Part shown: piece by piece, positions 53,785 through 62,482 of the stretch
Position numbering within the stretch: the stretch's first letter is position 1
How the letters are laid out: the number at the start of each line of letters is the position of its first letter
DNA from: Bacteroidales bacterium UBA5072
Lineage (GTDB): Bacteria; Bacteroidota; Bacteroidia; Bacteroidales; UBA10428
Length of the DNA stretch: 64,000 bases
Reading direction: 5' to 3'
NCBI GenBank assembly: GCA_002415855.1
Contig: DIAS01000009.1
Coordinates: 1 to 64,000, forward strand
The notes under the pieces: generated by a model
Database searches by the model: none
Told to the model about the DNA's origin: nothing
The model's input: only the letters and a program-made list of their open reading frames with translations
Program-made: the position numbers and the translations under genes

Positions 53785-56214
53785 ATGTTTTCGAATTTTT
53801 TTAAAACAGCCCTGCGTAATATCTTTCGCCACAAAACCTATGTGATCATTAACATACTCGGACTGGCTGTAGGATTTGCCTGCAGTCTGATGATCTTCCT
53901 TTTTGTGATCCACGAACTCAGCTTTGATAAATTCAATAAAAAATATGACCGGATCTACAGGCTTTATCTCGAGGGCAAGATGGGCGAATCGGAGTTTAAA
54001 GGAGCCTGGACAGCCGCACCCACTGCCAGGGCTTTTATCGAGGAATTTCCTGAAGTAGAGGCTGCCGTGCGCATGGGAGGATGGGATGAATCCCTGGTCA
54101 GGATCGGCGACCGCAAATTCATTGAGTCAAAGATTGCACTGGCTGATTCCGGCTTCTTTGATGTATTCAGCTTGGATCTGCTTGAAGGAGATCCCCACAA
54201 AGCATTGGCTCAACCACATGCCGTGGTACTTACAACCAGTCAGGCAAGAAAATATTTTGGAAACGGGGAAGCGATGGGGCAACATTTGCGTATTGGCAAT
54301 GACAGTGTACTGTTTACCATAACCGGTGTTATGCAGGATGTACCTGAAAACAGCCACCTCGAATTCGATATCCTGATATCCTTCTTAACCAATCCAAGGG
54401 CTAATGACGATTTCTGGCTCTCCAACAGTTTTTCCACCTATATTCTTTTGCGTGAAGGCGTGCCGGCTGCAACAGTCGAGAGCAAAATACCTGGTATCAT
54501 TGAGAAATATGTTGGGCCGCAGGTGCAAAAAATTCTCGGAATGGATCTGCAGGCTTTTTCCGATTCAGGCAACAAATATGGCATTTTTATGCAACCACTT
54601 TCGGATGTGCATTTGAATACTGAGATTGCCGCTAACTTTAAACGTGCAAGTGACCGGAAATACATTTATATCTTTTCGGTCGTGGCATTTTTAATCCTGA
54701 TTATTGCAGGTATTAATTATATGAACCTGTCTACGGCACGTTCATCCAGACGGGCCAGAGAGGTTGGCCTCCGCAAGGTGGTGGGTTCTTCAAGAGGAAT
54801 GCTGATAAGACAGTTTATTATTGAATCTGTTTTGTTAACCGTAATTTCAACAGTTCTGGCCATTGTTCTGGTGGAACTGTTGCTCCCTGTGTTTAACAAT
54901 ATGTTGCAGACCAACCTGAGGGTTGGTTACTTCACCAGGTGGTATGTCATTCCGGGATTATTGTTGCTGACCCTGTTGATCGGTTTCTTTTCCGGCAGTT
55001 ATCCAGCGTGGTTTCTCGCTTCTTTTATGCCTGTCAAGGTAATTTACGGTAAAATGAAGACCGGGGGATCCCATGCGTTGGTCAGAAGTCTGCTTGTAGT
55101 ATTTCAGTTCTTCTTTTCCATCGCCCTGATCTTGAGTTCATTGGTGATCTATTTGCAAATACATTACATGCTCAGCAAAGACATGGGCTTTGACAAGGAG
55201 CAATTACTGGTGATCAGGAGAGCTGATGCGCTGCAAAAGAAGATCAGCGCTTTTAAAGATGAGATTAAAACCATCCCGGACGTAATCAGCGTGACAAATT
55301 CAACATCAGTTCCAGGGTTCCCTAACGCCAATAATGGCTATCCTATCGAAGGCAGACCTGCGGAACAAGTATACCTGATGTGGACAAACTGGATTGACTA
55401 TGATTATTTCGATACTTATAAATTAAACCTGGCGGAAGGACGCAACTTTAGCCGTGAGTTCCCTTCTGATACGGCAGGGATGATTCTCAATGAAGAGGCG
55501 GTCAAACACTTTGGGATAACAGATCCCTTTGAAACGCGCTTTATTCAACCCGGTTATGATGCAGGAACAAAAGCCTACATGAACGTACTGGGAATCGTCA
55601 AAGACTTTCATTACCAGTCATTGCAAAATGAAATTGGACCGCATGTTTTTATATTAAAGCCTGAAAAATGGGATTGGGCAGGTTATCTGACGATCAGGGT
55701 AGGAAGGGATAACATGAAAAAAACCATTGCACAGATTGAGAAAACCTGGCAGACTTTCACAGGGGATGAACCATTCCAGTATTTCTTCCTGGATCAGGAA
55801 TTTGAGAAGTTCTATAAGGAAGAAAAACGAACCGCAAAGATAGCGCTGGCGTTTTCAATCCTTGCTGTTTTTATTGCCTGTCTCGGTTTGTTTGGTCTTA
55901 CTTCCTTTGCCACCGAACAAAGGGCCCGTGAGATAAGTCTGCGCAAAGTATTGGGGTCATCCGAAAGAGGTATAATTTTGCTTTTTACCAGAGAAGTGAC
56001 GATACTGATAGCAGTTTCCACAATCCCAGCCTGGATATTGTCCTACTTTTTTCTGAAGAAATGGCTGCAGAACTTCTCCTATCACATATCCCTGCAACCC
56101 TGGGAGTTCATTCTGGCCTTGGCCATAGTCCTGATAATAGCTTTAATTACTGTCATTTACAGGGCCTATAGGGCTGCCCTGATGAATCCTGCGGAAGTAC
56201 TGAAATACGAATAG
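53785..56214 (+). CDS. FtsX/MacB-type ABC permease, large Bacteroidota form
   Basis: An 809-residue permease with two MacB-like halves. Span 1 at about 20-42 (IINILGLAVGFACSL), periplasmic domain about 50-290, spans about 290-460; then a second periplasmic domain and a final span group (about 690-800). The FtsX core (ARSSRRAREVGLRKVVGSSRG) appears, and its counterpart REISLRKVLGSSERG in the second half. Such proteins partner with LolD-like ATPases to export lipids, peptides or lipoproteins; no ATPase gene adjoins. Confidence 0.9.
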   Translation: MFSNFFKTALRNIFRHKTYVIINILGLAVGFACSLMIFLFVIHELSFDKFNKKYDRIYRLYLEGKMGESEFKGAWTAAPTARAFIEEFPEVEAAVRMGGWDESLVRIGDRKFIESKIALADSGFFDVFSLDLLEGDPHKALAQPHAVVLTTSQARKYFGNGEAMGQHLRIGNDSVLFTITGVMQDVPENSHLEFDILISFLTNPRANDDFWLSNSFSTYILLREGVPAATVESKIPGIIEKYVGPQVQKILGMDLQAFSDSGNKYGIFMQPLSDVHLNTEIAANFKRASDRKYIYIFSVVAFLILIIAGINYMNLSTARSSRRAREVGLRKVVGSSRGMLIRQFIIESVLLTVISTVLAIVLVELLLPVFNNMLQTNLRVGYFTRWYVIPGLLLLTLLIGFFSGSYPAWFLASFMPVKVIYGKMKTGGSHALVRSLLVVFQFFFSIALILSSLVIYLQIHYMLSKDMGFDKEQLLVIRRADALQKKISAFKDEIKTIPDVISVTNSTSVPGFPNANNGYPIEGRPAEQVYLMWTNWIDYDYFDTYKLNLAEGRNFSREFPSDTAGMILNEEAVKHFGITDPFETRFIQPGYDAGTKAYMNVLGIVKDFHYQSLQNEIGPHVFILKPEKWDWAGYLTIRVGRDNMKKTIAQIEKTWQTFTGDEPFQYFFLDQEFEKFYKEEKRTAKIALAFSILAVFIACLGLFGLTSFATEQRAREISLRKVLGSSERGIILLFTREVTILIAVSTIPAWILSYFFLKKWLQNFSYHISLQPWEFILALAIVLIIALITVIYRAYRAALMNPAEVLKYE

Positions 56215-56323
56215 GAGGGACAGAGGGTATGTTATGGGTGTTGGGCCATAGGCTATGGGCTGTGCGTTGCAGTCTGCACATTCCCACATTTGTACATCAG
56301 CAAATTATTCCACTCCTTTTCTT
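56215..56323. repeat. Decayed low-complexity intergenic segment
   Basis: Short words GGGTGTTGGGCCATAGGC, CTATGGGC and CACATTCCCACATTTG are tandem-like with a roughly 7-8 nt period. The region has no gene and looks like a decaying intergenic repeat. Confidence 0.4.
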
Positions 56324-57310
56324 CTAAAGGATTTCTTCGATCATGTCCAGCTCCTCACTTGAAAATTTTTGATTTTTCAGGGCACCCAGGTTGTTGTTGA
56401 GTTGTTCCACCGAACTGGCGCCAATCAGAACCGAGGTAACCCGGTTGTCTTTAAGCAGCCACACGATGGCCATCTGCGCGAGTGTCTGTCCCCTGGACAC
56501 AGCAATATCATTCAGTTTCCTGATCTGATCAAGTCGTTCGGATGTTATATCCTTCTCCTTCAGGAATCCATGTGGTTTGGAGGCTCGTGAGCCTTCCGGT
56601 ATACCCTTCAGGTAACGGTCGGTTAACAGCCCTTGCGCCAGTGGCGAAAAGGCAATCAATCCAATGCCTTCCTTTTCAACAACATCCAGGAGGTCCTTTT
56701 CGACCCAACGTTCAAACATCGAATATTTCGGTTGATGGATTAGGCATGGTGTACCCAGTTGCCTTAAAATGTCAGAGGCAATTTTGGTTTGGGCCGCAGA
56801 ATAATTGGATATTCCGGCATACAAGGCTTTTCCCTGTTTAACAGCATGTGCCAGGGCACTCATGGTTTCTTCGATCGGGGTATCGGGATCGGGCCGGTGA
56901 GAATAAAAGATATCGACATAGTCGAGTTTCATTCTTTTAAGACTCTGATCCAAACTGGAAAGTACATATTTTCTTGATCCCCATTCGCCGTATGGCCCGT
57001 CCCACATTCTGTAACCTGCCTTTGTCGATATGATCATCTCGTCACGGTAAGGCCTGAAATCCTTGTAAAGGATCTCGCCGAAGTTTTCCTCTGCCGAGCC
57101 GGGAGGAGGTCCGTAATTATTTGCCAGGTCAAAATGGGTGATCCCTTCATCAAAGGCTTGCCGAATCATTGCCCTGGCATTCTCAAAAACATCCACGCCT
57201 CCGAAATTATGCCACAAGCCAAGTGATATGGGAGGCAGTTTTAAGCCACTTTTGCCGCAATAACTGTATTGAAGCCTCGTGTAACGATCTGAACCGGGCA
57301 GATAAGTCAT
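56324..57310 (-). CDS. yghZ: Aldo/keto reductase, YghZ/Gpr type
   Basis: A 328-residue NADPH-dependent reductase very close to E. coli YghZ (L-glyceraldehyde-3-phosphate reductase). It carries YCGKSGLKLPPISLGLWHNFG, FDLANNYGPPPGSAEENFG (catalytic Tyr region), STKAGYRMW and VDIFYSHRPD. It reduces aldehydes such as methylglyoxal. The ATG at 57310 matches the family start. Confidence 0.93.
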   Translation of the reverse strand: MTYLPGSDRYTRLQYSYCGKSGLKLPPISLGLWHNFGGVDVFENARAMIRQAFDEGITHFDLANNYGPPPGSAEENFGEILYKDFRPYRDEMIISTKAGYRMWDGPYGEWGSRKYVLSSLDQSLKRMKLDYVDIFYSHRPDPDTPIEETMSALAHAVKQGKALYAGISNYSAAQTKIASDILRQLGTPCLIHQPKYSMFERWVEKDLLDVVEKEGIGLIAFSPLAQGLLTDRYLKGIPEGSRASKPHGFLKEKDITSERLDQIRKLNDIAVSRGQTLAQMAIVWLLKDNRVTSVLIGASSVEQLNNNLGALKNQKFSSEELDMIEEIL

Positions 57311-57453
57311 CATATTTTTTTTTAAAAGTAACAAAAAAAATTGTGGATTGTTGCTCCGGACAGTCAGGTTGCGATACGTCCCTTGAAAAATATGGTTCAG
57401 AATTTGGCTATTTATTTTCTTTTAATACCTTTATTACATTATTTCAATATCTT

Positions 57454-57828
57454 ATGGAACCATTAGATATAAAAGCCACCAATGATACTCCCAGGGTTAT
57501 CTTTGATCCTGATAATGATATTTTTGAGATATCCGGACGATCTCTTCCCGAAGACGTGGTAACCTTCTATCAACCGGTAATTGATTGGCTGGATGATTAC
57601 AAATCACACCCGGTTAAGAAAACCGAATTTATTTTTAAATACATCTATTTCAACACTGCAACATCAAAACTGGTACAGGATATCCTTTTCAAATTGGAGA
57701 GCCTGAATGAAGCAGGACATGAGGTCAATATTTTATGGTATTACGAACAGGACGATGAGGACATGTATGATATAGGTGTTGAGTTTAAGGAGAACATCAA
57801 CCTGCCTTTTGATATCATTGCCTATTAA
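57454..57828 (+). CDS. SiaC/DUF1987-family regulatory phosphoprotein (paralogue 2)
   Basis: A 124-residue homologue of the protein at 30672 with the same length: MEPLDIKATNDTPRV, IFEISGRSLPEDVVTFYQPV and the YFNTATSKLVQDIL loop, where Thr occupies the likely phospho-acceptor position (Ser in paralogue 1). The C terminus WYYEQDDEDM is alike. The ATG at 57454 fits the family; an in-frame extension to 57169 overlaps the divergent reductase. It is followed by a terminator of the CCTTCAAG family. Partner kinase and phosphatase not in the window. Confidence 0.82.
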   Translation: MEPLDIKATNDTPRVIFDPDNDIFEISGRSLPEDVVTFYQPVIDWLDDYKSHPVKKTEFIFKYIYFNTATSKLVQDILFKLESLNEAGHEVNILWYYEQDDEDMYDIGVEFKENINLPFDIIAY

Positions 57829-57834
57829 AAGAAA

Positions 57835-57868
57835 AACCCTTCAAGGGTATGATAACGCTTGAAGGGTT
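57835..57868. terminator. CCTTCAAG-family hairpin after SiaC paralogue 2
   Basis: AACCCTTCAAG (57835-57845) and CTTGAAGGGTT (57858-57868) form an 11-bp perfect stem. An A-rich run precedes it, so it may serve as a terminator for the minus-strand gene at 57876, but the T run on the plus strand is weak. Same inner stem as 36487 and 43877. Confidence 0.7.
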
Positions 57869-57875
57869 GAATCTC

Positions 57876-58367
57876 TCACAACCTGTGACCCCTGTCACCC
57901 GGTCCCCTGTCTGCTGGCCCCCTGTCACCAGGTTCCCGGCAACCCCGCCGGGCATCAAACGCCACTCTTTGATCCTCGGTTAACAGATTTCGGATCGCCA
58001 GTTCATGAGAAACGCGCTCTTTTAACATCGCAGTGGATAATTTTCCTATTTCATCTATCGTCTTGTTTATCAGGGCCATATCAGGCTTGTCAGCTGTCCT
58101 GTATTTCTCGAGTTCTGCTTTTTTAATGGCCAGATCGTTTCTGTTTCCGAGCATCTCCTTCTGGTGTGCCGTCCTTAATTCGGCAATCTTTTTTTCCTGA
58201 TCTGCAGTGAGATTTGGAATTAAGTGTGGACGCATTAAACTATCGTTACCCGGGAAATGACGGGAATGCATCTGGTATCCCTGCTGTGCCAGCATTCCCG
58301 GTACCGCGAAAAACACGAGAATCAGTACCAATAGACTCTTTCCTGTATTAAGAACATTCTTTTTCAT
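57876..58367 (-). CDS. Spy/LTxxQ-family periplasmic protein with GDRGP-rich tail
   Basis: A 163-residue exported protein: a signal peptide (about 1-27, ending MLAQQ), then helical Spy/CpxP-like region with LTxxQ motifs LTADQ and LTEDQ. The C terminus is a GDRGPADRGPGDRG-type low-complexity tail. Spy-like proteins chaperone or sense in the periplasm. Last of a four-gene ECF cluster. Confidence 0.8.
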   Translation of the reverse strand: MKKNVLNTGKSLLVLILVFFAVPGMLAQQGYQMHSRHFPGNDSLMRPHLIPNLTADQEKKIAELRTAHQKEMLGNRNDLAIKKAELEKYRTADKPDMALINKTIDEIGKLSTAMLKERVSHELAIRNLLTEDQRVAFDARRGCREPGDRGPADRGPGDRGHRL

Positions 58368-58405
58368 ATGAATCGTATTAATTGTTAAACCTCGTTCATT
58401 GTTTG

Positions 58406-58963
58406 TTAAAATCGTTGTTGCCTGAGATTCCTCCCGGCATGTCGCAACCCTCTTTGCATGCCTTGTCCCCGAATGACGGCATTTTCTTCATCCTGCATAA
58501 TCCTCAGGAAAAACTTGTCAAGTTTTTCCACCTGGTCACTGCGGCAGATTTGTCTGATCTGGTCGTAATATCTGCCGGTTTCGAGCAAAAGCTTTTGGTG
58601 CATTAACCCTACGCTGTCAATGGCATTCTGCATAAATGCCTGATTGGGGTTTCCCTGCATCATTTCATGCAGGTAAGTCCTTTTCAGAGTATTGATGCGC
58701 CTGTGCATTTCCATCGCATTCATCTGATAGTTATTCCGCGTCTCCATAAACCTGCTTAATTGTTCATTGGACAGGCCAAGTTCGTCCTTCAGGTAAACTC
58801 CGGGCCCGGGACGATCAAAATGCATGATGGCAGGAGGGCCTGAGGCGATTCTGCTTTGCCGGATGTTCCTGTAAATGATCGTGCTAATTACGGAAATATT
58901 GAGGATCAGCAAAAAAAGGACAATCCATGCCAGTGCCCCATATTTGGTAAAAAAGGTTCTCAT
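58406..58963 (-). CDS. Membrane-anchored heavy-metal-sensor/Spy-like protein
   Basis: A 185-residue protein with one N-terminal span (about 9-30, AWIVLFLLILNISVIS), then a periplasmic helical domain with LGLSNEQLSRFM, fitting the periplasmic heavy-metal sensor/CnrX-like group. It lies 9 bp after the anti-sigma gene and may transmit the signal to it. No His/Met metal-binding set is evident, so metal sensing is not assured. Confidence 0.78.
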   Translation of the reverse strand: MRTFFTKYGALAWIVLFLLILNISVISTIIYRNIRQSRIASGPPAIMHFDRPGPGVYLKDELGLSNEQLSRFMETRNNYQMNAMEMHRRINTLKRTYLHEMMQGNPNQAFMQNAIDSVGLMHQKLLLETGRYYDQIRQICRSDQVEKLDKFFLRIMQDEENAVIRGQGMQRGLRHAGRNLRQQRF

Positions 58964-58972
58964 ATTGTTGTA

Positions 58973-59395
58973 TTATTCTGTAAGTAAAACTGATTCGTTA
59001 CCGTTGTGTATATCACTCAGAAAGTATAATTCTGTTTCATAATCAAGGGCTGAGTAATTCTGATAATTGTAATTCCGGCCAATTCCTATTCCCGCAAACA
59101 CAAGGAGCAGGACAAGGACTGCGATGAACACCGGCTGCACGACCCTGCGCCAGGAGGTCTGTTGCCCCCGGGTTTCCTTTGCCATCAGCAGCGACTGAAT
59201 CCGGGTGTACATATACGGATCATGGGTTGTCACCTTTTCAAGCCCGATCAGCCGCTGTAATTCCAGGAGTTTCAATGAAAATTCCCGACAACTCAAACAG
59301 TTCACCAGGTGATCCTGCATTTCACGGTGACGGTCCGGACGGAGCCTCCCCTCGATATAGTCCGTCATGTTATCTTGTGCCTGACGACAATGCAT
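58973..59395 (-). CDS. Zinc-finger (zf-HC2) anti-sigma factor
   Basis: A 140-residue protein. The N-terminal ZAS domain has C3 and H29-x3-C33-x2-C36. One membrane span is at about 84-107 (VVQPVFIAVLVLLLVFAGIGIG), then a short periplasmic tail. It would hold the upstream ECF sigma factor at the membrane. The sigma gene ends 49 bp before it. Confidence 0.85.
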   Translation of the reverse strand: MHCRQAQDNMTDYIEGRLRPDRHREMQDHLVNCLSCREFSLKLLELQRLIGLEKVTTHDPYMYTRIQSLLMAKETRGQQTSWRRVVQPVFIAVLVLLLVFAGIGIGRNYNYQNYSALDYETELYFLSDIHNGNESVLLTE

Positions 59396-59444
59396 GATTT
59401 TTTTTCTTTATTGATTGGACACATTTCCTTTATAAAACTTGCTG

Positions 59445-60026
59445 TTAAATCAGGTTTTTTTTATACAGCCTGAACAATCTTTTCTGCAGATTAAGCTTTG
59501 CCCTGTGCAGGAGTGCCTCCACCGAAGAAAGACTGATGTCCATAACCTCTGCAATCTCCTTATAGGTCAGATCCTGGTATTTGTTGAGTATAAACGCAAT
59601 TCGCTGGTTTTTAGGTAATAAATCAATTGCCTGGCGAATTTGCAATGATCTTTCCCGGTTTTCGATAAGAAAGCCGGGTTGTTCACGACTGTCATCATGC
59701 TGTATGAAGGTATCATTTTTACCCGGAGTGCTAAAAACATCCAGGCCGGAGAGGAAACGGTTCATCTTATTCTTCCGGATCAGGTTGAGCGATTTGTTCA
59801 CGGCAATCCGGTATAGCCAGGTAGCCAGGCTTGCATCCTCACGAAACCCCCGGACGGATTGGAATACCTCTATGAATGTTTCCTGGGTGATGTCCCTTGC
59901 ATCTTCCTCATTGTGAAGAAATCCCTTGCAAAGCCTGATTAAGGGTACCTGGTGGATTTCGATCAGCTTTTTAAATGCTTCCGGATTACCGTTTTTCAGG
60001 TGGTTGATTAGTTCATTATCCTGCAT
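59445..60026 (-). CDS. ECF sigma factor (RpoE-like)
   Basis: A 193-residue sigma-70-family ECF factor. Sigma2 with ARDITQETFIEVFQSVRGF and LATWLYRIAVNKSLN (about 42-85), and sigma4 with LPKNQRIAFILNKYQDLTYKEIAEVM (about 136-161), SSVEALLHRAK. Directs stress or envelope genes, probably including its own cluster (anti-sigma, two Spy/CnrX-like proteins). No target promoter was identified. Confidence 0.92.
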   Translation of the reverse strand: MQDNELINHLKNGNPEAFKKLIEIHQVPLIRLCKGFLHNEEDARDITQETFIEVFQSVRGFREDASLATWLYRIAVNKSLNLIRKNKMNRFLSGLDVFSTPGKNDTFIQHDDSREQPGFLIENRERSLQIRQAIDLLPKNQRIAFILNKYQDLTYKEIAEVMDISLSSVEALLHRAKLNLQKRLFRLYKKNLI

Positions 60027-60092
60027 AATTGCACAGAAAGGATATTATCCTTTAGACACCATACGGAAGTAAAACTTGCGCAGTGGATAAAG

Positions 60093-61112
60093 TTATGCAA
60101 AAGAACATTCTCTCAGCATCTGCAAGGCAACGGTACTGTTCTTTTCTTCTGTCAGGTCAAAGGTCCTGATCTTTAATCCCTTGTGTTCAACGAGGTGGTT
60201 ATTGCAGATCCAATCCGTTTGTTCCCTGCTGAAGGCAGACAGAAGTTCCCTTCCGAATATGAAATCATCCGGTGTCTTATTGACCCCTGAGGCATAATCG
60301 GAGCAATACCTGATGAGTTCAACGAGTCCTTCCACAGGACCGGCAGAAAGATGAAAACCATTCCGGCTCGATGTCACAGCCTGCAGCCCAAAATCCCCTT
60401 GCCGCATCAGAAGCTCATTCCGCAAACTGCCTGGTGCAGCCTCGGCAGGATTGGTCTTTCCGATAAAATTATTTCTGGCTACAGCCCAGTTCAGATCTCC
60501 CGAAAGTGTGAAGGCCGCAATGGAACGGCCATGTTCGGTAAAATGAATAAGCTGTTTCGGGTGGAAGCCATTGATCAGATAAACCTCATTGCCTTCAACA
60601 TTCACGGCTGCACAGTAAGTGCCACCTGCAAGTTTTTCAGCCTTACTGTTCTGCCATAATTCATCAAGCGAGGATGGGGTAAAGGATGAATAATGGTGAA
60701 GAAACTCAATGCTACCCAGGAGATTTTCCTGCCCGGGCTCCTTCCCGTAAATTATCCTGAATTTTTCTTTTGCCTCATTTGACAGGAATTCATGTGGCTT
60801 CCTGCTTAATGCATTGATCACACCATAATGTCCGGCTATAATATTATATTTTTCAAGATAGGATGCGGCCAGGATTCTGATGTCCGTGATCCGGAGTTTG
60901 TATAGTGACAATTTCTCAAGAACAAGCTGCAGAATTCCCTCCAGGTTAATCTGGTCCGATTTCAAGGTTATCTCAGGCTTGATGAAAAACAAAAACTCGT
61001 GCTGATCAGAAAGGACATTATTTTCTGAATATATCACTTTATAGGAAATTTTCCCCTCCTGTGCCTGTTGGATGTTGTCGATTACCTTTCCGATGATTTC
61101 TAGGTTGTTCAT
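60093..61112 (-). CDS. Large divergent nucleoside-diphosphate-kinase-like protein
   Basis: A 339-residue protein with the NDK-type core split by an insertion. FLFFIKPEITL (about 40-50, cf. the IKPD start of NDK) and IAGHYGVIN come first. Then about 110 residues of insertion. Then FIGKTNPAEAAPGSLR (about 216-231, cf. xGxTxPxxAxPGTIR) and NGFHLS (about 251-256) whose His matches the phospho-His. Ordinary NDKs have about 140 residues. It probably keeps the fold; catalysis and substrate are not shown. I am fairly sure of the family link. Confidence 0.65.
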   Translation of the reverse strand: MNNLEIIGKVIDNIQQAQEGKISYKVIYSENNVLSDQHEFLFFIKPEITLKSDQINLEGILQLVLEKLSLYKLRITDIRILAASYLEKYNIIAGHYGVINALSRKPHEFLSNEAKEKFRIIYGKEPGQENLLGSIEFLHHYSSFTPSSLDELWQNSKAEKLAGGTYCAAVNVEGNEVYLINGFHPKQLIHFTEHGRSIAAFTLSGDLNWAVARNNFIGKTNPAEAAPGSLRNELLMRQGDFGLQAVTSSRNGFHLSAGPVEGLVELIRYCSDYASGVNKTPDDFIFGRELLSAFSREQTDWICNNHLVEHKGLKIRTFDLTEEKNSTVALQMLRECSFA

Positions 61113-61237
61113 ATCTCACCCCTGTTATGTTTCTTTAAAAATACCTAAATTAATTGAATTTCAGAAGAAATTTGCAAATAAATGGCACTATTCTTGAGGT
61201 CTGTCGTATAATGAAATCATTGTGTAGTTGATAAGTT

Positions 61238-61438
61238 ATGAGCCCTAAATGTACCACATTGGAACTGTTGCGTGCCAAAGACAGTTATAACCGCATGAGC
61301 TTGCAAATCACATGGACACACGCACATCGAGGAAGCAAGGCATTAAAGTTTGACAGGTTGCGACTTGATTATGGAGATTCGAGAGCGGATTACCTGAATG
61401 AAAAACGTAAGCTGATTTCAGAGGGACTCAAGATCTGA
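61238..61438 (+). CDS. Possible small hypothetical protein
   Basis: A 66-residue Lys/Arg-rich frame starting at ATG with no recognisable domain. Its last 49 bp overlap the 3' end of the convergent hydrolase gene. No good promoter or ribosome-binding site. It may be spurious. Confidence 0.25.
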   Translation: MSPKCTTLELLRAKDSYNRMSLQITWTHAHRGSKALKFDRLRLDYGDSRADYLNEKRKLISEGLKI

Positions 61439-62409
61439 TAAGTTGTTTCATTGCCGAAATTCACCTCTTTACCATGTAAGGCCTGTTGATAAAAACTGTA
61501 AATGAACTGGTTGTTCTTTTCTGCTTCAGTTTTGCCCAGGAACAGGTTATGCTCTGTAGTGACTACTTCGCTAAAGTTCACATAAAACGCATTGCCGGCT
61601 CTTTTCCTCCTGTAACCCAATCCCAGCTGATCGGATAGTCTAAGCAGTTTTGCACCCTGCAGTGTCCGGTCGTTATGGTTGATGGTAATATAAATCCTTT
61701 TCTGGATGTCAAGTTTTTCAACCCATTTAGCGTGATTTCCCTGCCTTACAGCTGATGCATTAAGGACCAGGTTACTGAAAAGTTCATCAGGCATGTATTG
61801 CAGCAACCGTTTTCCGGAAACGGCTTTTATTATCCTGTTGCCCATGCTGTGGAAGATTGCCGATACAGCGGATGATGGAAAATATTTTTCATGCAGTATA
61901 CTGAATTCTCTCATGGCAATCACAAAGCTGGCCGCAACATCATCAGCTGCATATGCAGTCTTTCTCAGAGCAAGATAATCAGTTGGCCAGTCGAATACGA
62001 CCAGGTTAAGGCTAAATCTCCCGGTCAATTCAAATCCTCTTTCCAGTATCTGATCGAAGTTTTTACCATGCCCGTCAACATAAACAAGGAAATCACGGTA
62101 ACCTGGCAGAAAGGGTGAAGCCTCTTCCATGCTTCTTAAAGGCATGGCGAATGCTGAATCGCCGATGGAACCGGCAATGAACAGATACATGCCATATTTT
62201 GGCTGCACCCCTCTTTTCAGCTTGTAGTTTGCTTCGGGAACAAAATTGCGGGTGCTGATAATCAAAATTCTGTTTTCAACTTGTCCGGGCAATTCCTCAA
62301 CAAATTGCAATTTGTACCGGCTGGTAAGATACGCTGAAAAGTCAATCCCATAAACAGGGGACGAAGCAACAAGAATAATAAGAACCAGAAGGGGAAAGAA
62401 ATTCTTCAT
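61390..62409 (-). CDS. Exported DUF900-like alpha/beta hydrolase
   Basis: A 339-residue protein with a signal peptide (about 1-20). Motifs fit the DUF900 alpha/beta hydrolases: FLVYVDGHGKNF (usual FVHGYN), VVFDWPTDY, the YAADDVAAS helix and IFHSMGNR with the nucleophile Ser. The Asp and His partners lie further on (AFYVNFSEVVTTEHN). Probably a periplasmic esterase or lipase of unknown substrate. The ATG at 62409 removes a short cytoplasmic N-terminal start. Confidence 0.8.
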   Translation of the reverse strand: MKNFFPLLVLIILVASSPVYGIDFSAYLTSRYKLQFVEELPGQVENRILIISTRNFVPEANYKLKRGVQPKYGMYLFIAGSIGDSAFAMPLRSMEEASPFLPGYRDFLVYVDGHGKNFDQILERGFELTGRFSLNLVVFDWPTDYLALRKTAYAADDVAASFVIAMREFSILHEKYFPSSAVSAIFHSMGNRIIKAVSGKRLLQYMPDELFSNLVLNASAVRQGNHAKWVEKLDIQKRIYITINHNDRTLQGAKLLRLSDQLGLGYRRKRAGNAFYVNFSEVVTTEHNLFLGKTEAEKNNQFIYSFYQQALHGKEVNFGNETTYQILSPSEISLRFSFR

Positions 62410-62482
62410 GCAGGATATTTTCAACAGTAACAGCTATCCGTTAAAAATGTTTAGTTATTAAATACAAAAGTTAGACAAAACC

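Noticed and set aside
57169..57453. Long N-terminal extension of SiaC paralogue 2
   Set aside because: It runs over the divergent reductase gene and family members begin at 57454.
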